The notes under the pieces: model-generated
What the model was told of the DNA's origin: nothing
The model's input: only the letters and a program-made list of their open reading frames with translations
Databases searched by the model: none
Position numbers and translations under genes: made by a program
Assembly (NCBI RefSeq): GCF_006716785.1
Contig: NZ_VFPQ01000001.1
Span: 2,480,001 to 2,544,000, forward strand
Length of the DNA stretch: 64,000 nt
From: Thermopolyspora flexuosa
GTDB taxonomy: Bacteria > Actinomycetota > Actinomycetes > Streptosporangiales > Streptosporangiaceae
Direction of reading: 5' to 3'
Shown here: piece after piece, positions 18,721 through 28,179 of the stretch
Numbering within the stretch: the stretch's first letter is position 1
Layout of the letters: the number at the start of each line of letters is the position of its first letter

Positions 18721-19989
18721 GTGTCTCGCTTTGATCGTCTTTTCGCCGGTCGGGCGGAGTCCCCGGCCGCGGACCGGGCCGGAGCACCCGGGCCGGCCGC
18801 GGCAGGGAGCGGACACGCCCGCCTGGAGGAACTCGATCTGCTGAGGTTCCTCGCCGCCCTGGCGGTCGTGGTCTTCCACTACATGGCCGCGAGCAAGTCC
18901 CTGTGGGGCGTGCAGCCGACCCGGATCTTCCCCAGCGTGGCCCCGCTGAGCGTGCTCGGCATCCTCGGGGTCGAGCTGTTCTTCGTGATCAGCGGCTTCG
19001 TGATCCTCATGAGCGTCATGGGACGCACCGCCGGGGAGTTCGCGATCTCCCGGTTCACCCGGCTCTTCCCGGCCTACTGGTTCAGCGTCCTGGCGATCTT
19101 CCTGCTCTACACCCTCACCGACGTGCAGGGGTTCCGGCCGAACCTGTCGCCGACCGACTACGTGGTCAACCTCACCATGCTGCAGCAGGGCCTCGGCGTC
19201 GGGCACGCGAGCGGCGTCTACTGGTCGCTCTGGGTGGAGCTGCGGTTCTACGTGATCATGGCGGTGTTCGCCCTGATCGGCATCACCGTCCGGCGCGTGC
19301 TGATCTTCATGGCCCTCTGGCTGGTGGCCGCGGCGTACGTCGGCAACCACGAGGCCCCGGTGCTGGAGACCCTGCTCATCCCGCACCACGCGCCGTACTT
19401 CGTCGCGGGCATGGGGTTCTACCTCATCCACCGGTACGGCTCCTCGTTCATCACCTGGGCGATCGTCGCCGGCGCCTACGCGTTCGCGCTGCGTGAGGCC
19501 ACCGAGCGGGTCGCCGGGCGGGTGAAGATGGTCGGCGCCAAGGACTTCCCGGCGCCCGAGTGGGCGGTGATGATCGCGATCACGCTGATCTTCGCGGTGG
19601 TGGCGCTCGTCGCGCTCGGCGGGCTGCGGTGGCTGCGCTGGCGCGGCCTGGTCACCCTGGGCGCCCTGACGTACCCGCTCTACCTGCTCCACCAGACCGT
19701 CTCGGCGGTGCTCATCCCCGCGCTCGAGGAGCGCATGAACGCCTGGCTGGTGGTCGGCATCACCGTGGGCACCTCGCTCGTCCTGTCCTACGGTGTCTGG
19801 CGTTTCATCGAAAAGCCCGCGCAACGTCTCCTTAAACCGCGGTTGGCGGCCTCATTGCATGGACTTCGGGAGCTATCCGCAAAAGTTTCCGAATCACCAC
19901 CTAAGAAGGATCAGACGCCGCAAAGGGGGTACATACACACAGTTTCCGTCCCGGAACTGTTAGGCCGCGATGGCCGCGGGACGGTCTAG
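18721..19989 (+). CDS. membrane acyltransferase 3 family protein
   Basis: This integral membrane protein (422 residues, about ten hydrophobic segments) should transfer acyl groups, often acetyl, to exported carbohydrate or lipid. The family signature LDLLRFLAALAVVVFHYMAA (key His about residue 57) opens the first helix, and GVELFFVISGFVILM and RFTRLFPAYWF follow. The GTG at 18721 has no ribosome site; about 38 residues of low-complexity sequence precede the conserved start, so the true start may be later. It sits between arc and dop, where related genomes usually have no such gene, and has no obvious link to pupylation. Confidence 0.85.
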   Translation: MSRFDRLFAGRAESPAADRAGAPGPAAAGSGHARLEELDLLRFLAALAVVVFHYMAASKSLWGVQPTRIFPSVAPLSVLGILGVELFFVISGFVILMSVMGRTAGEFAISRFTRLFPAYWFSVLAIFLLYTLTDVQGFRPNLSPTDYVVNLTMLQQGLGVGHASGVYWSLWVELRFYVIMAVFALIGITVRRVLIFMALWLVAAAYVGNHEAPVLETLLIPHHAPYFVAGMGFYLIHRYGSSFITWAIVAGAYAFALREATERVAGRVKMVGAKDFPAPEWAVMIAITLIFAVVALVALGGLRWLRWRGLVTLGALTYPLYLLHQTVSAVLIPALEERMNAWLVVGITVGTSLVLSYGVWRFIEKPAQRLLKPRLAASLHGLRELSAKVSESPPKKDQTPQRGYIHTVSVPELLGRDGRGTV

Positions 19990-20244
19990 GCTCGAGGGAG
20001 AGGCCTCGAGGAGAGGGCGGGAGGTGACCGGTGCGGCAAGCGGCGGTGACGACGCCACGGGTGGCGCCGGAGACGGCGCGCGGCCGCGGCGGCCGGATCC
20101 CGGCCGTCGGTCGCGCCGGTTACCATCGGCCGAAACCGCGGATCGGGCTCGGGACCCCGGCATCCGGCGGTCCCGGGCGCGAGAACCGGGGCGGTACGTG
20201 CACGGCGCGACGGGGCGCAAAGGGATAGAGGACTGAGGACGCGC

Positions 20245-21762
20245 ATGACCGTAAGGCGAGTGATGGGCATCGAGACCGAGTACGGCATTTCCGTGCCCGG
20301 TCAGCCTGGCGCGAACGCGATGGTGACTTCGTCCCAGGTCGTCAACGCCTACCTGGCGGCCTCGGCCGCGCGGGCCCGCCGGGCCCGGTGGGACTTCGAG
20401 GAGGAGAACCCGCTGCGGGACGCCCGGGGCTTCGACCTCGCCCGTGAGGTGGCCGATCCCAGCCAGCTCACCGACGAGGACCTGGGCCTGGCGAACGTCA
20501 TCCTCACCAACGGGGCGAGGCTGTACGTCGACCACGCGCACCCGGAGTACTCCACCCCCGAGTGCACCAACCCGCGGGCGGCGGTGATCTGGGACAAGGC
20601 GGGCGAGCGCGTCATGTACGACGCCGCCATGCGGGCCTCGGCCCTGCCGGGCAACGCGCCGATCCAGCTCTACAAGAACAACACCGACAACAAGGGCGCC
20701 TCGTACGGCTGTCACGAGAACTACCTGATGCGGCGCGCCACCCCCTTCGCCGACATCGTCCGGCACCTGACCCCGTTCTTCGTCTCCCGCCAGGTGGTGT
20801 GCGGGGCCGGCCGGGTCGGGATCGGCCAGGACTCCCGCGGCGAGGGCTTCCAGATCTCCCAGCGCGCCGACTTCTTCGAGGTCGAGGTCGGCCTGGAGAC
20901 CACGCTGAAGCGGCCGATCATCAACACCCGGGACGAGCCGCACGCCGACCCGGAGAAGTACCGCCGCCTCCACGTGATCATCGGCGACGCCAACATGTCG
21001 GAGATCTCCACCTACCTGAAGCTGGGCTCGACCGCCCTCGTGCTGGCGATGATCGAGGACGGCTTCCTCACCACCGACCTGTCGGTGGAGGCCCCGGTGG
21101 CGGCGCTGCGCGCGGTCTCCCACGACCCCACCTGCAAGTACCTGATCACGCTGCGCGACGGCCGGAAGATGACCGCGGTGCAGCTGCAGATGGAGTACCT
21201 CGAGCAGGCCCGCAAGTACGTCGAGGACCGGTACGGCACGAACGCCGACGAGATGACCAAGGACGTGCTGGCCCGCTGGGAGTCGGTGCTCACCCGGCTC
21301 GCCGAGGACCCGATGCAGCTGTCCGGGGAGCTCGACTGGGTGGCGAAGCTGGAGCTGCTCGAGGGCTACCGCTCCCGGGACAACCTGCCCTGGTCCCACC
21401 CCCGGCTGCAGCTGGTCGACCTGCAGTACTCCGACATCCGGCCGGACCGCGGGCTGTACAACCGGCTCGTGGCGCGGGGGCGGATGCAGCGGCTGGTGAG
21501 CGAGGAGGAGGTGCAGCGGGCGATCGAGACCCCGCCCTCCGACACCCGCGCCTACTTCCGCGGGCGCTGCCTGGCCAAGTACAGCGACTCGGTCGCGGCC
21601 GCCTCCTGGGACTCGGTGATCTTCGACATCCCGGGCCGCGAGTCGCTGCAGCGGGTGCCCACCCTGGAGCCGCTGCGCGGCACCAAGGCGCACGTCGGCG
21701 AGCTGCTCGACCGCTGCGACACGGCCGCCGAGCTCGTCGCCGCGCTGACCGGCGAGGACTGA
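20245..21762 (+). CDS. dop: Pup deamidase/depupylase Dop
   Basis: Dop converts the C-terminal Gln of Pup to Glu and also removes Pup from proteins. The 505-residue product belongs to the carboxylate-amine ligase-like family shared with PafA. It has the N-terminal [10 protein letters not shown], the Dop-specific loop (about residues 38-75, [20 protein letters not shown]), nucleophile Asp96 in [13 protein letters not shown] and [20 protein letters not shown] for nucleotide and metal. The ATG at 20245 follows GAGGAC. Pup in this window ends in Gln, so the deamidase activity is needed here. Dop is followed by a hairpin and then by a corrin methyltransferase gene. Confidence 0.96.
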   Translation: MTVRRVMGIETEYGISVPGQPGANAMVTSSQVVNAYLAASAARARRARWDFEEENPLRDARGFDLAREVADPSQLTDEDLGLANVILTNGARLYVDHAHPEYSTPECTNPRAAVIWDKAGERVMYDAAMRASALPGNAPIQLYKNNTDNKGASYGCHENYLMRRATPFADIVRHLTPFFVSRQVVCGAGRVGIGQDSRGEGFQISQRADFFEVEVGLETTLKRPIINTRDEPHADPEKYRRLHVIIGDANMSEISTYLKLGSTALVLAMIEDGFLTTDLSVEAPVAALRAVSHDPTCKYLITLRDGRKMTAVQLQMEYLEQARKYVEDRYGTNADEMTKDVLARWESVLTRLAEDPMQLSGELDWVAKLELLEGYRSRDNLPWSHPRLQLVDLQYSDIRPDRGLYNRLVARGRMQRLVSEEEVQRAIETPPSDTRAYFRGRCLAKYSDSVAAASWDSVIFDIPGRESLQRVPTLEPLRGTKAHVGELLDRCDTAAELVAALTGED

Positions 21763-21819
21763 CCGGCCCCGGCCGGCACGGGCCCCGATCGGCCCCGCGG
21801 CCTTCCGGCCGGCGCCGCA

Positions 21820-21855
21820 CCGGGCCCGCCCCCGCCGGGCGGCCCGCGGGCCCGG
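21820..21855 (+). terminator. hairpin after dop
   Basis: CCGGGCCCGC (21820-21829) pairs with GCGGGCCCGG (21846-21855). A second palindrome, GGGGCCGCGGCCCC at 21861-21874, follows. Together they make efficient read-through into the next gene doubtful. Confidence 0.5.
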
Positions 21856-21993
21856 CCGCCGGGGCCGCGGCCCCGTGCCGGTACCCGGAGGACGAGGAGT
21901 CACGTCGGTGCGGATCCGGGCGCGGCGCGGCGACCGGCGGCGTGACGGCGGCCGCCGGGGGCGCGCGGCCGCGCCCGCGGGAGGGACCCAACC

Positions 21994-23412
21994 ATGATCA
22001 CGGTTATCGGGCTCGACGGGTCGGAGCCGTCCCGGCCGGCCCGTGACCGCCTGGCCGAGGCCGACCTGGTCGTCGGCACCGAGCGCCGGCTCGCCGCCGT
22101 ACCGGTGCCGGAAAAGGCCCGGCGGGTGGCGGTCAAGGACGTCGCGGAGGCCGTCACGGCGGTGGAGGCCGCCCTGGCGGCCGCTCGCGTGCCCGCGCCC
22201 GCGCACGCCCTCGAGGCCGGGCCGGGGCTCGCCGCGGCCGAGCAGGCGGTGTGGACCGCGCCGGGGAGCGTCCGGGTGGCCCTGGGCCGCACCCAGCGGG
22301 TCCGGCGCCCGGCGGCCCAGACCGGACAGGGGGCCCAGCGGGCGCTGCCGCGGCGGGCGGACGGCACCGGGCCCGCCGTCGTGGTGCTCGCCGAGGGCGA
22401 TCCCGGGTTCCTCGGGGTCGTGCGCGCGCTGCGCGACCGCGGGCACACCCCCGAGGTGCTGCCGGCGGTGTCGGTCGTCGCCCGCGCGTTCGCGCGGGTG
22501 GGCATCGGCTGGGACGACGCGATCGTGGTCTCCGCGTACGGGGAGGAGGGGTTCCGGCGGGCGGTGAACGTCTGCCGCGCCCACCGCAAGGTCGCGGTGC
22601 TCACCGCGCCCGGGGCGGGACCGGCCGAGCTCGCCCGGGCGCTCGCCCCGTCCACGCCCCGGACCTTCGTGGTGTGCGAGAACCTCGGCGGGCCGGACGA
22701 GCGGGTGTCCTGGCCGCGGATGGGTGAGGCGACCACGCGCACCTGGGGCGACGTGGACGTGGTGCTCGTGCTCGACCACGGGTGGCGCAGGCAGGTCACC
22801 GGGCCCCGCTGGGTCGCCGGCCCGGGCCCGGGGCCGGAGCAGTGGGCGCTGCCCGCCGGCGCGTTCGAGACCGGCGGCGGCCCGCGGCTCGGCCCGGAGG
22901 CGCGCGCGCTCGTGCTCGCCCGGCTCGGCCCGCGCCTGGGCGACCTGGTGTGGGACGTGGGCGCGGGCGGCGGCGAGATCGCGGTGGAGTGCGCCCGGCT
23001 CGGGGCCGCCGTGGTGGCGGTGGAGCGGGACCGCGCGGCCTGTGAGCGCCTCCGCCGCAACGTGGTGGCGCACGGGGTGAAGGTGATGCTCTCCTGCGGG
23101 GACGCCCCGGCCGCGCTGGAGCCGCTGCCCGACCCGGACGCGGTCGTGGTCGGCGGTGGCGGTCCCGCGGTCGTGGCGGCCTGCGCGGCGCGGCGCCCGC
23201 GCGTCGTCGTCGCCGTGCTCTCCGCGGCCGACCGGGTTCCGCCGGTGGCGGCGGTGCTGCGCGAGCACGGCTACGCGGCCGAGGGGGTCGCCCTGGAGGC
23301 CCGGCCGCTCGCGCTCGCCGGCGGCGCCCCCGGGGACGGGACGGCGGACGCGGGGGAGCGGGCCGGCGAGACGTTCCTGGTGTGGGGGCGGCTGCCGGAA
23401 CGGGCCGGGTGA
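21994..23412 (+). CDS. cobL: precorrin-6Y C5,15-methyltransferase (CbiE-CbiT fusion, CobL-like)
   Basis: This cobalamin-pathway enzyme methylates the corrin ring at C5 and C15 and decarboxylates it. The 472-residue product starts with the CbiE motif MITVIGLDG, contains the CbiE core VVVLAEGDPGFLGVVRALR, and ends with a CbiT domain whose SAM motif is VWDVGAGGGEIAVE. About 80 extra residues (about 50-130), rich in Ala, Arg and Gln, lie between the first CbiE strand and its core, making it longer than usual CobL proteins near 400 residues. Start ATG follows GGAGGG. No other cob gene is in the window, and its place between dop and pup is unusual. Confidence 0.85.
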   Translation: MITVIGLDGSEPSRPARDRLAEADLVVGTERRLAAVPVPEKARRVAVKDVAEAVTAVEAALAAARVPAPAHALEAGPGLAAAEQAVWTAPGSVRVALGRTQRVRRPAAQTGQGAQRALPRRADGTGPAVVVLAEGDPGFLGVVRALRDRGHTPEVLPAVSVVARAFARVGIGWDDAIVVSAYGEEGFRRAVNVCRAHRKVAVLTAPGAGPAELARALAPSTPRTFVVCENLGGPDERVSWPRMGEATTRTWGDVDVVLVLDHGWRRQVTGPRWVAGPGPGPEQWALPAGAFETGGGPRLGPEARALVLARLGPRLGDLVWDVGAGGGEIAVECARLGAAVVAVERDRAACERLRRNVVAHGVKVMLSCGDAPAALEPLPDPDAVVVGGGGPAVVAACAARRPRVVVAVLSAADRVPPVAAVLREHGYAAEGVALEARPLALAGGAPGDGTADAGERAGETFLVWGRLPERAG

Positions 23413-23748
23413 GCCGCGCGCCCCGGGGCACGCCGGGTACGGCGGGCCCATGGCGGGCGACCGGGCGGCGGCCGCGGTGCCCGGCCCACGGCGAGGCGGG
23501 CGGTGCCGGCGGGCCTGGCACTCCGCGAGCCTCTGATCTACGTTGTAAAGGCGTGGGCGCGCGGCCGCTCCGTGTCCTCCCGCGGATCCCGCATGCCACT
23601 TGCGCTCACGCCTCGCCGTCGGGTTGTCTGGCGGGACGCAGCGGAGCCTGTGGGACCGGCGGGAAGATCGCGGAGCGATCCGCGGGGAATATCGTCCGGT
23701 TCGGGGAAGATATACGGGACAGGGTCCCCCAAGCTGGAGGTGTCGGAG
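23413..23748 (+). promoter_or_regulatory. 336-bp leader region of pup with small palindrome
   Basis: No gene is visible here. GATCGC and GCGATC (23666-23680) form a 6-bp inverted repeat with a 3-nt centre. TATACG at 23711-23716 is a plausible -10, with no good -35. The ribosome site GGAGGTG (23736-23742) sits 6 nt before the pup ATG. The promoter that drives pup therefore probably lies between 23660 and 23720. Confidence 0.35.
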
Positions 23749-23958
23749 ATGGCAACCAGGGATACCGGCGGTCAGAAGCAGACCAGCCGGCGGGAACAGG
23801 AAGTCGAGGAGACCCAGACGCAGGAGGCGTCGGACGTCAAGGAGCGCCACGAGAAGCTCAGCGAGGACGTCGACGCGATCCTCGACGAGATCGACGAGGT
23901 CCTGGAGGAGAACGCCGAGGAGTTCGTCCGGTCCTACGTGCAGAAGGGCGGACAGTAG
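23749..23958 (+). CDS. pup: prokaryotic ubiquitin-like protein Pup
   Basis: Pup is attached through its C-terminal side chain to substrate lysines and marks them for the proteasome. The 69-residue protein is disordered and polar, with a charged helix (about 28-62) that binds the ARC coiled coil. It ends in YVQKGGQ, so the last residue is Gln and Dop must deamidate it before PafA can use it. The start at 23749 is set by GGAGGTG with a 6-nt spacer; an upstream extension in frame lacks family similarity. A hairpin follows within 10 nt of the stop. Confidence 0.97.
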   Translation: MATRDTGGQKQTSRREQEVEETQTQEASDVKERHEKLSEDVDAILDEIDEVLEENAEEFVRSYVQKGGQ

Positions 23959-23963
23959 GGCGA

Positions 23964-24012
23964 GGGACACCCGGCCGCGAGGCCCGCGGAAAGGGGGGTG
24001 CGCGGGTGTCCC
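23964..24012 (+). terminator. hairpin downstream of pup
   Basis: GGGACACCCG (23964-23973) and CGGGTGTCCC (24003-24012) are exact reverse complements, 29 nt apart. It starts 6 nt after the pup stop and may end or stabilise the short pup mRNA. Confidence 0.45.
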
Positions 24013-24773
24013 GGCCGCGCGGTGACCGGCCCGTACGGCCGGCCGTCCGCCGGGCTCGGGCGGGCCGTCCGCACCGCCCTGGACGGTGCCCGCCGCGGTG
24101 CCGTACCGCCGCACGGCCGACCGGCACGCCCGCATCGGCGGCCCGAGCCCGCCGACGACCGACCGGTACCGAACACGCCTCGCGACGGCCACGGCGGGGC
24201 AGCCTGCGCCCGCTGCGACGTCGCGACCGAGCACGACCACGGCGGTAGCCGTACCGCCGCCGCCGACGACGACGGCGGGGCGGGGCCTCGCCGAGCGCGT
24301 TCGCCAGGCGCGTGACGGCGGACCCGCCCCGGAGGACGGCCTCGGGCCCCGGGAGACCACCCGGCCGCGAGGACGTCCGCCGTCCAGCCGCGTCCTCCGG
24401 GACGCGGCCGCGCACGTTCGTGCGCACCTGTGCGCGTGCTCCGCGCGCGGGGCAGGGCCTTGCCCGCGCCCACCGGCGCCGAGGTCCTGCGCCGTCGGCG
24501 TACGCCGCGCACGCCCACCATGACGCGTCCCGTGGCCTGCGCCATGTCCGTGCCACGCGCGACGCCGGTCCCGTGGCGGACGCGTCCACCCGCCGGAAAC
24601 GCCCGGAATTTAGCCGACACGCGGCATTTCGCCACGCCGTCTCTCTTACTCGCCGGCAAAAAATCGGTCCGGCGACCCGGAAAATCCACGCGAGCCGACC
24701 CCGGCCGTTGCCCATGGGGCCAAACTTCGCCCTGAGCTGATCGGGGCGAGTGCGAGCGGCGCCGCAACATGAG

Positions 24774-24779
24774 TAGGGT
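24774..24779 (+). promoter_or_regulatory. candidate -10 (TAGGGT) of prcB-prcA
   Basis: AGTAGGGTC lies 35 nt before the prcB start and matches the arc -10 region. GTGCGA about 18 nt upstream is a poor -35. A separate promoter here fits the long gap after pup. Confidence 0.4.
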
Positions 24780-24814
24780 CGGGCGTAGCACTTGGATCGT
24801 TTGGAGGGAGTCGC

Positions 24815-25651
24815 GTGGCACCACAACAGGGCTGGATGAGTCCGATGATGCTCGACACGGGCAGCCCGTCGTTCACGGAGTTCCTCAGCTCCTACGCCCC
24901 CCACCTCCTGCCCTGGCGCCGAGGGGTGCCGGCCGAACCGGTCGGGGACCAGATCCCGCACGCGACGACGATCGTCGCCGCGACCTTCGCCGGCGGCGTG
25001 GTGATGGCCGGCGACCGGCGGGCGACCTCCGGCAACATGATCTCCCAGCGTGACATCGAGAAGGTGTTCCGCACCGACGAATACTCCTGTGTGGGCATCG
25101 CGGGCACCGCGAGCATCGGAATCGAGCTGGCCCGGTTGTACTGCGTGGAGCTGGAGCACTACGAGAAGCGCGAGGGGCGCGTGCTCTCCGCCGAGGGCAA
25201 GGCGAACCGGCTCGCCACGATGATCCGCGGCAACCTTCCCATGGCGATGCAGGGGCTGGCGGTCGTGCCGATGTTCGTCGCCTACGACCCCGACCGGGGC
25301 GAGGGCCGCATCTTCAGCTACGACGTGGGCGGCGGGCCGTACGAGCAGAAGAACTACGCGGCGATCGGCTCCGGCTCGATCTTCGCCCGGGGCGCGCTGA
25401 AGAAGCTCTACCGGGAGAACGCCTCGGCCGAGGACACCGTGCTCGTCTGCCTGCAGGCGCTCTACGACGCGGCCGACGACGACGCCGCCACCGGCGGGCC
25501 GGACGTGTACCGGCAGATCTACCCGGTCGTCGCCGTGATCGACGAGGAGGGCTTCCGGCGCCTGTCCGACGAGGAGGTCGAGGCGCACGTGCGGTCCCTG
25601 CTGGAAGGCCGCAGCCAGTCCCCGGACGGACCCCACGCCCCGCTGCGATAG
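24815..25651 (+). CDS. prcB: 20S proteasome beta subunit PrcB
   Basis: This is the catalytic subunit of the proteasome core. The 278-residue precursor has a propeptide of about 50 residues; autocleavage before Thr51 (in [13 protein letters not shown]) exposes the N-terminal nucleophile. [11 protein letters not shown] (the Asp-Arg pair next to the active site) and the conserved [15 protein letters not shown] and GSGSIFARG follow, as in the family. The GTG at 24815 follows GGAGGGA by 5 nt. It is followed after 45 bp by prcA, and both are probably transcribed together. Confidence 0.96.
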   Translation: MAPQQGWMSPMMLDTGSPSFTEFLSSYAPHLLPWRRGVPAEPVGDQIPHATTIVAATFAGGVVMAGDRRATSGNMISQRDIEKVFRTDEYSCVGIAGTASIGIELARLYCVELEHYEKREGRVLSAEGKANRLATMIRGNLPMAMQGLAVVPMFVAYDPDRGEGRIFSYDVGGGPYEQKNYAAIGSGSIFARGALKKLYRENASAEDTVLVCLQALYDAADDDAATGGPDVYRQIYPVVAVIDEEGFRRLSDEEVEAHVRSLLEGRSQSPDGPHAPLR

Positions 25652-25696
25652 GACCCCACCCACGAGGTCGGCCACAACATGTCGAGAGGAACACCG

Positions 25697-26539
25697 GTGT
25701 CCATCCCGTTTGGATATGTCCCCGCCGAGCAGCAGATGCGGGACAAGGCGGACTACGCGCGCAAGGGCATCGCGCGGGGCCGCAGCTCTGTCGTGCTCCA
25801 GTACGACAACGGGATCCTGCTCGTCGCGCACAACGCGTCGCGTGCGCTGCACAAGATCAGCGAGATCTACGACCGCATCGGGTTCGCGGCCGTGGGCCGG
25901 TACAACGAGTTCGAGGCGCTGCGGCTCGCCGGCATCCGCTACGCCGACATCAACGGCTACAGCTACGACCGGGCCGACGTGACCGGCCGGGGGCTGGCGA
26001 ACTTCTACGCCCAGCAGCTCGGCATGATCTTCACCGACTCGATCAAGCCGTTCGAGGTGGAGATCGTGGTCGCCGAGGTGGGGAACACCCCCGAGGAGGA
26101 CCAGATCTACCGGCTCACCTTCGACGGGTCGGTCCAGGACGAGCACGGCGCCATCGCGATGGGCGGCCAGGCCGACGCGGTCGCCGCACGGCTCAAGGAC
26201 CACTACCGCGAGGGCATGACGCTGGAGGAGGCCCTGCAGGCCGCGCTCGCCGCGCTCACCGAGCCGGGCAACGAGCCGCCGCCGACCAGCCAGCTCGAGG
26301 TGGCGATCCTCGACCGCACCCGCCCGCTGCAGCGCAAGTTCCTGCGGCTCACCGGCCGCCGCCTGGAGCGGCTGATCGAGGCGGGCAGGAAGGCCGCCGA
26401 GCCCTCCGGCGAGGGCGGCGAGGCCGCCACGGGCGGCCCGGAGGCCCAGGCCACACCGCCCGCGACGCCGCCGGCCACGCCCCCCACGGCACCCCCGACC
26501 GCGCCCGAGGGTGAGATCGATACCGGTTCGGGGGAGTAG
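25697..26539 (+). CDS. prcA: 20S proteasome alpha subunit PrcA
   Basis: The alpha subunit forms the outer rings and gate of the core and docks the ARC C-terminus. The start is taken as GTG at 25697, preceded by GAGAGGA, which gives the family N-terminus (SIPFGYVPAEQQMRDKADYA) and 280 residues; an ATG at 25679 would add six. Conserved stretches include ARKGIARGRSSVVLQY, KISEIYDRIGFAAVGRYNEF and SIKPFEVEIVVAEVG. The tail from about residue 235 is low-complexity, with repeats of Pro-Pro-Ala-Thr ending in EIDTGSGE, longer than in the mycobacterial protein. No catalytic Thr is expected. Confidence 0.96.
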   Translation: MSIPFGYVPAEQQMRDKADYARKGIARGRSSVVLQYDNGILLVAHNASRALHKISEIYDRIGFAAVGRYNEFEALRLAGIRYADINGYSYDRADVTGRGLANFYAQQLGMIFTDSIKPFEVEIVVAEVGNTPEEDQIYRLTFDGSVQDEHGAIAMGGQADAVAARLKDHYREGMTLEEALQAALAALTEPGNEPPPTSQLEVAILDRTRPLQRKFLRLTGRRLERLIEAGRKAAEPSGEGGEAATGGPEAQATPPATPPATPPTAPPTAPEGEIDTGSGE

Positions 26540-26613
26540 ACCCCTCACTTCGCGGGCACGCCGTACCCAGGTTCCGAACTACAGGATCTTCCGCGCCTTG
26601 GGCGTGGGGAGAA

Positions 26614-26619
26614 TAGTGT
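26614..26619 (+). promoter_or_regulatory. candidate -10 (TAGTGT) of a leaderless pafA transcript
   Basis: TAGTGT ends 6 nt before the pafA ATG. The only ribosome-like sequence (GAGG) is just 2 nt from the ATG, too near to work, so leaderless initiation is plausible. Confidence 0.35.
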
Positions 26620-26625
26620 GAGGTA

Positions 26626-27984
26626 ATGGATCGTCGCATCTTCGGCCTGGAGAACGAGTACGGCGTCACGTGCGTGTTCCGGGGGCAGCGGCGGCTGTCC
26701 CCGGACGAGGTGGCCCGCTACCTGTTCCGCAGGGTCGTCTCCTGGGGCCGGTCGAGCAACGTGTTCCTGCGCAACGGCGCCCGTCTCTACCTCGACGTGG
26801 GCAGCCACCCCGAGTACGCCACACCCGAGTGTGACAACGTCGTGGAGCTGGTCACGCACGACAAGGCGGGCGAACGCATCCTGGAGGGCCTGCTCGTCGA
26901 CGCCGAGAAGCGGCTGCGCGAGGAGGGCATCGCCGGGGACATCTACCTGTTCAAGAACAACACCGACTCGGCCGGCAACTCCTACGGCTGCCACGAGAAC
27001 TACCTGGTCGGGCGGCACGGCGAGTTCGGCCGGCTCGCCGACGTGCTGATCCCGTTCCTGGTGACGCGGCAGATCATCTGCGGGGCGGGCAAGGTGCTCC
27101 AGACGCCGCGCGGCGCGGTCTACTGCGTCTCGCAGCGTGCCGAGCACATCTGGGAGGGCGTGTCGTCGGCCACGACACGGTCCCGCCCGATCATCAACAC
27201 CCGGGACGAGCCGCACGCCGACGCCGAGCGGTTCCGGCGGCTCCACGTCATCGTCGGCGACTCGAACATGAGCGAGACCACCACGCTGCTCAAGGTCGGC
27301 TCCACCGACCTGGTGCTGCGCATGGTGGAGGCCGGCGTGGTGATGCGCGATCTCAGCCTGGAGAACCCGATCCGGGCGATCCGCGAGGTCTCCCACGACA
27401 TGACCGGCCGCCGCCGGGTACGGCTCGCCAACGGGCGTGAGGCGTCCTCCCTGGAGATCCAGCAGGAGTACCTGAGCAAGGCGAAGGACTTCGTGGACCG
27501 GCGCGGCGCGGACCCGATCACCACGCGCGTGCTCGACCTGTGGGAGCGCACGCTGCGCGCGGTGGAGACCGGGGACCTCGACCTCGTCGCCCGCGAGATC
27601 GACTGGGTCACCAAGTACCAGATGATCGAGCGGTACCGCCGCAAGTACGACCTGCCGCTCTCCTCGCCGCGGGTGGCCCAGCTCGACCTCGCGTACCACG
27701 ACGTGCACCGCAGGCGCGGGCTGTTCTACCTGCTGCAGAAGCGCGGCGCGGTGGAGCGGGTGTGCTCCGACATCAAGATCTTCGAGGCGAAGTCGGTGCC
27801 CCCGCAGACCACCCGGGCGCGGCTGCGCGGCGAGTTCATCCGCCGGGCCCAGGAGAAGCGGCGGGACTTCACCGTCGACTGGGTCCACCTGAAGCTGAAC
27901 GACCAGGCGCAGCGCACCGTGCTGTGCAAGGACCCGTTCCGCAGCGTGGACGAGCGGGTGGAGAAGCTCATCGCCGGTATGTGA
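26626..27984 (+). CDS. pafA: Pup-protein ligase PafA
   Basis: PafA uses ATP to join the C-terminal Glu of Pup to lysines of target proteins. The 452-residue product matches the family along its length: [10 protein letters not shown] at the N-terminus, catalytic Asp57 in [17 protein letters not shown], the ATP/metal region [20 protein letters not shown] and [13 protein letters not shown]. The C-terminal small domain (about 380-452) ends in [14 protein letters not shown]. Unlike Dop it lacks the 40-residue loop after the first strand. It lies 86 bp after prcA, the usual place, and is followed by a very stable hairpin. Confidence 0.96.
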   Translation: MDRRIFGLENEYGVTCVFRGQRRLSPDEVARYLFRRVVSWGRSSNVFLRNGARLYLDVGSHPEYATPECDNVVELVTHDKAGERILEGLLVDAEKRLREEGIAGDIYLFKNNTDSAGNSYGCHENYLVGRHGEFGRLADVLIPFLVTRQIICGAGKVLQTPRGAVYCVSQRAEHIWEGVSSATTRSRPIINTRDEPHADAERFRRLHVIVGDSNMSETTTLLKVGSTDLVLRMVEAGVVMRDLSLENPIRAIREVSHDMTGRRRVRLANGREASSLEIQQEYLSKAKDFVDRRGADPITTRVLDLWERTLRAVETGDLDLVAREIDWVTKYQMIERYRRKYDLPLSSPRVAQLDLAYHDVHRRRGLFYLLQKRGAVERVCSDIKIFEAKSVPPQTTRARLRGEFIRRAQEKRRDFTVDWVHLKLNDQAQRTVLCKDPFRSVDERVEKLIAGM

Positions 27985-28012
27985 CGACTCCGGGGTGAAA
28001 GCCCGCTTCCGG

Positions 28013-28054
28013 GGCCCCGCCCGCCGGTCGCCGTACGGCCCGGCGGGCGGGGCC
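28013..28054 (+). terminator. 15-bp perfect hairpin after pafA
   Basis: GGCCCCGCCCGCCGG (28013-28027) and CCGGCGGGCGGGGCC (28040-28054) are perfectly complementary around a 12-nt loop. It lies 29 nt after the pafA stop and is the strongest hairpin of this region, likely the end of the prcB-prcA-pafA transcripts. Confidence 0.65.
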
Positions 28055-28126
28055 TCTCGCGTCCGCCGCGGCCCGTCCTCCGTGTCGCGCGGGCGTCGTG
28101 CGGCCACCGCGCCCGCCGTCGTCGGG

Positions 28127-28132
28127 TAGGGT
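28127..28132 (+). promoter_or_regulatory. candidate -10 (TAGGGT) of the FKBP gene
   Basis: TAGGGT lies 47 nt before the FKBP ATG, in the same setting as the arc and prcB candidates. No -35 is recognised. Confidence 0.35.
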
Positions 28133-28179
28133 GGCGCCGGACCGCAACCGACAACGACGTTCTTCCGAGGAAAGCATTG

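Larger units (their letters stand above)
23959..24814. other. 856-bp region without a recognisable gene between pup and prcB
   Basis: Open frames here on either strand translate to Arg/Ala/Pro-rich sequence with no motif I can place. The first 100 bp hold a hairpin (23964-24012). Streptomyces carry a small endonuclease VII-like gene between pup and prcB; I find no cysteine/histidine pattern of that family here, so if such a gene once existed it has decayed beyond recognition. From about 24590 to 24730 the sequence is clearly less GC-rich. The last 40 bp hold the likely prcB promoter. Confidence 0.6.

Noticed and set aside
19960-24360. A minus-strand frame of more than 1460 codons opposite dop, cobL and pup
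   Set aside because: It is a GC-shadow of the plus-strand genes with no motif, no ribosome site and low-complexity content.
23934-24824. Possible minus-strand gene in the pup-prcB gap
   Set aside because: The 296-codon frame reads as Arg/Ser/Pro/Gly-rich sequence, covers the prcB promoter and has no recognisable domain.
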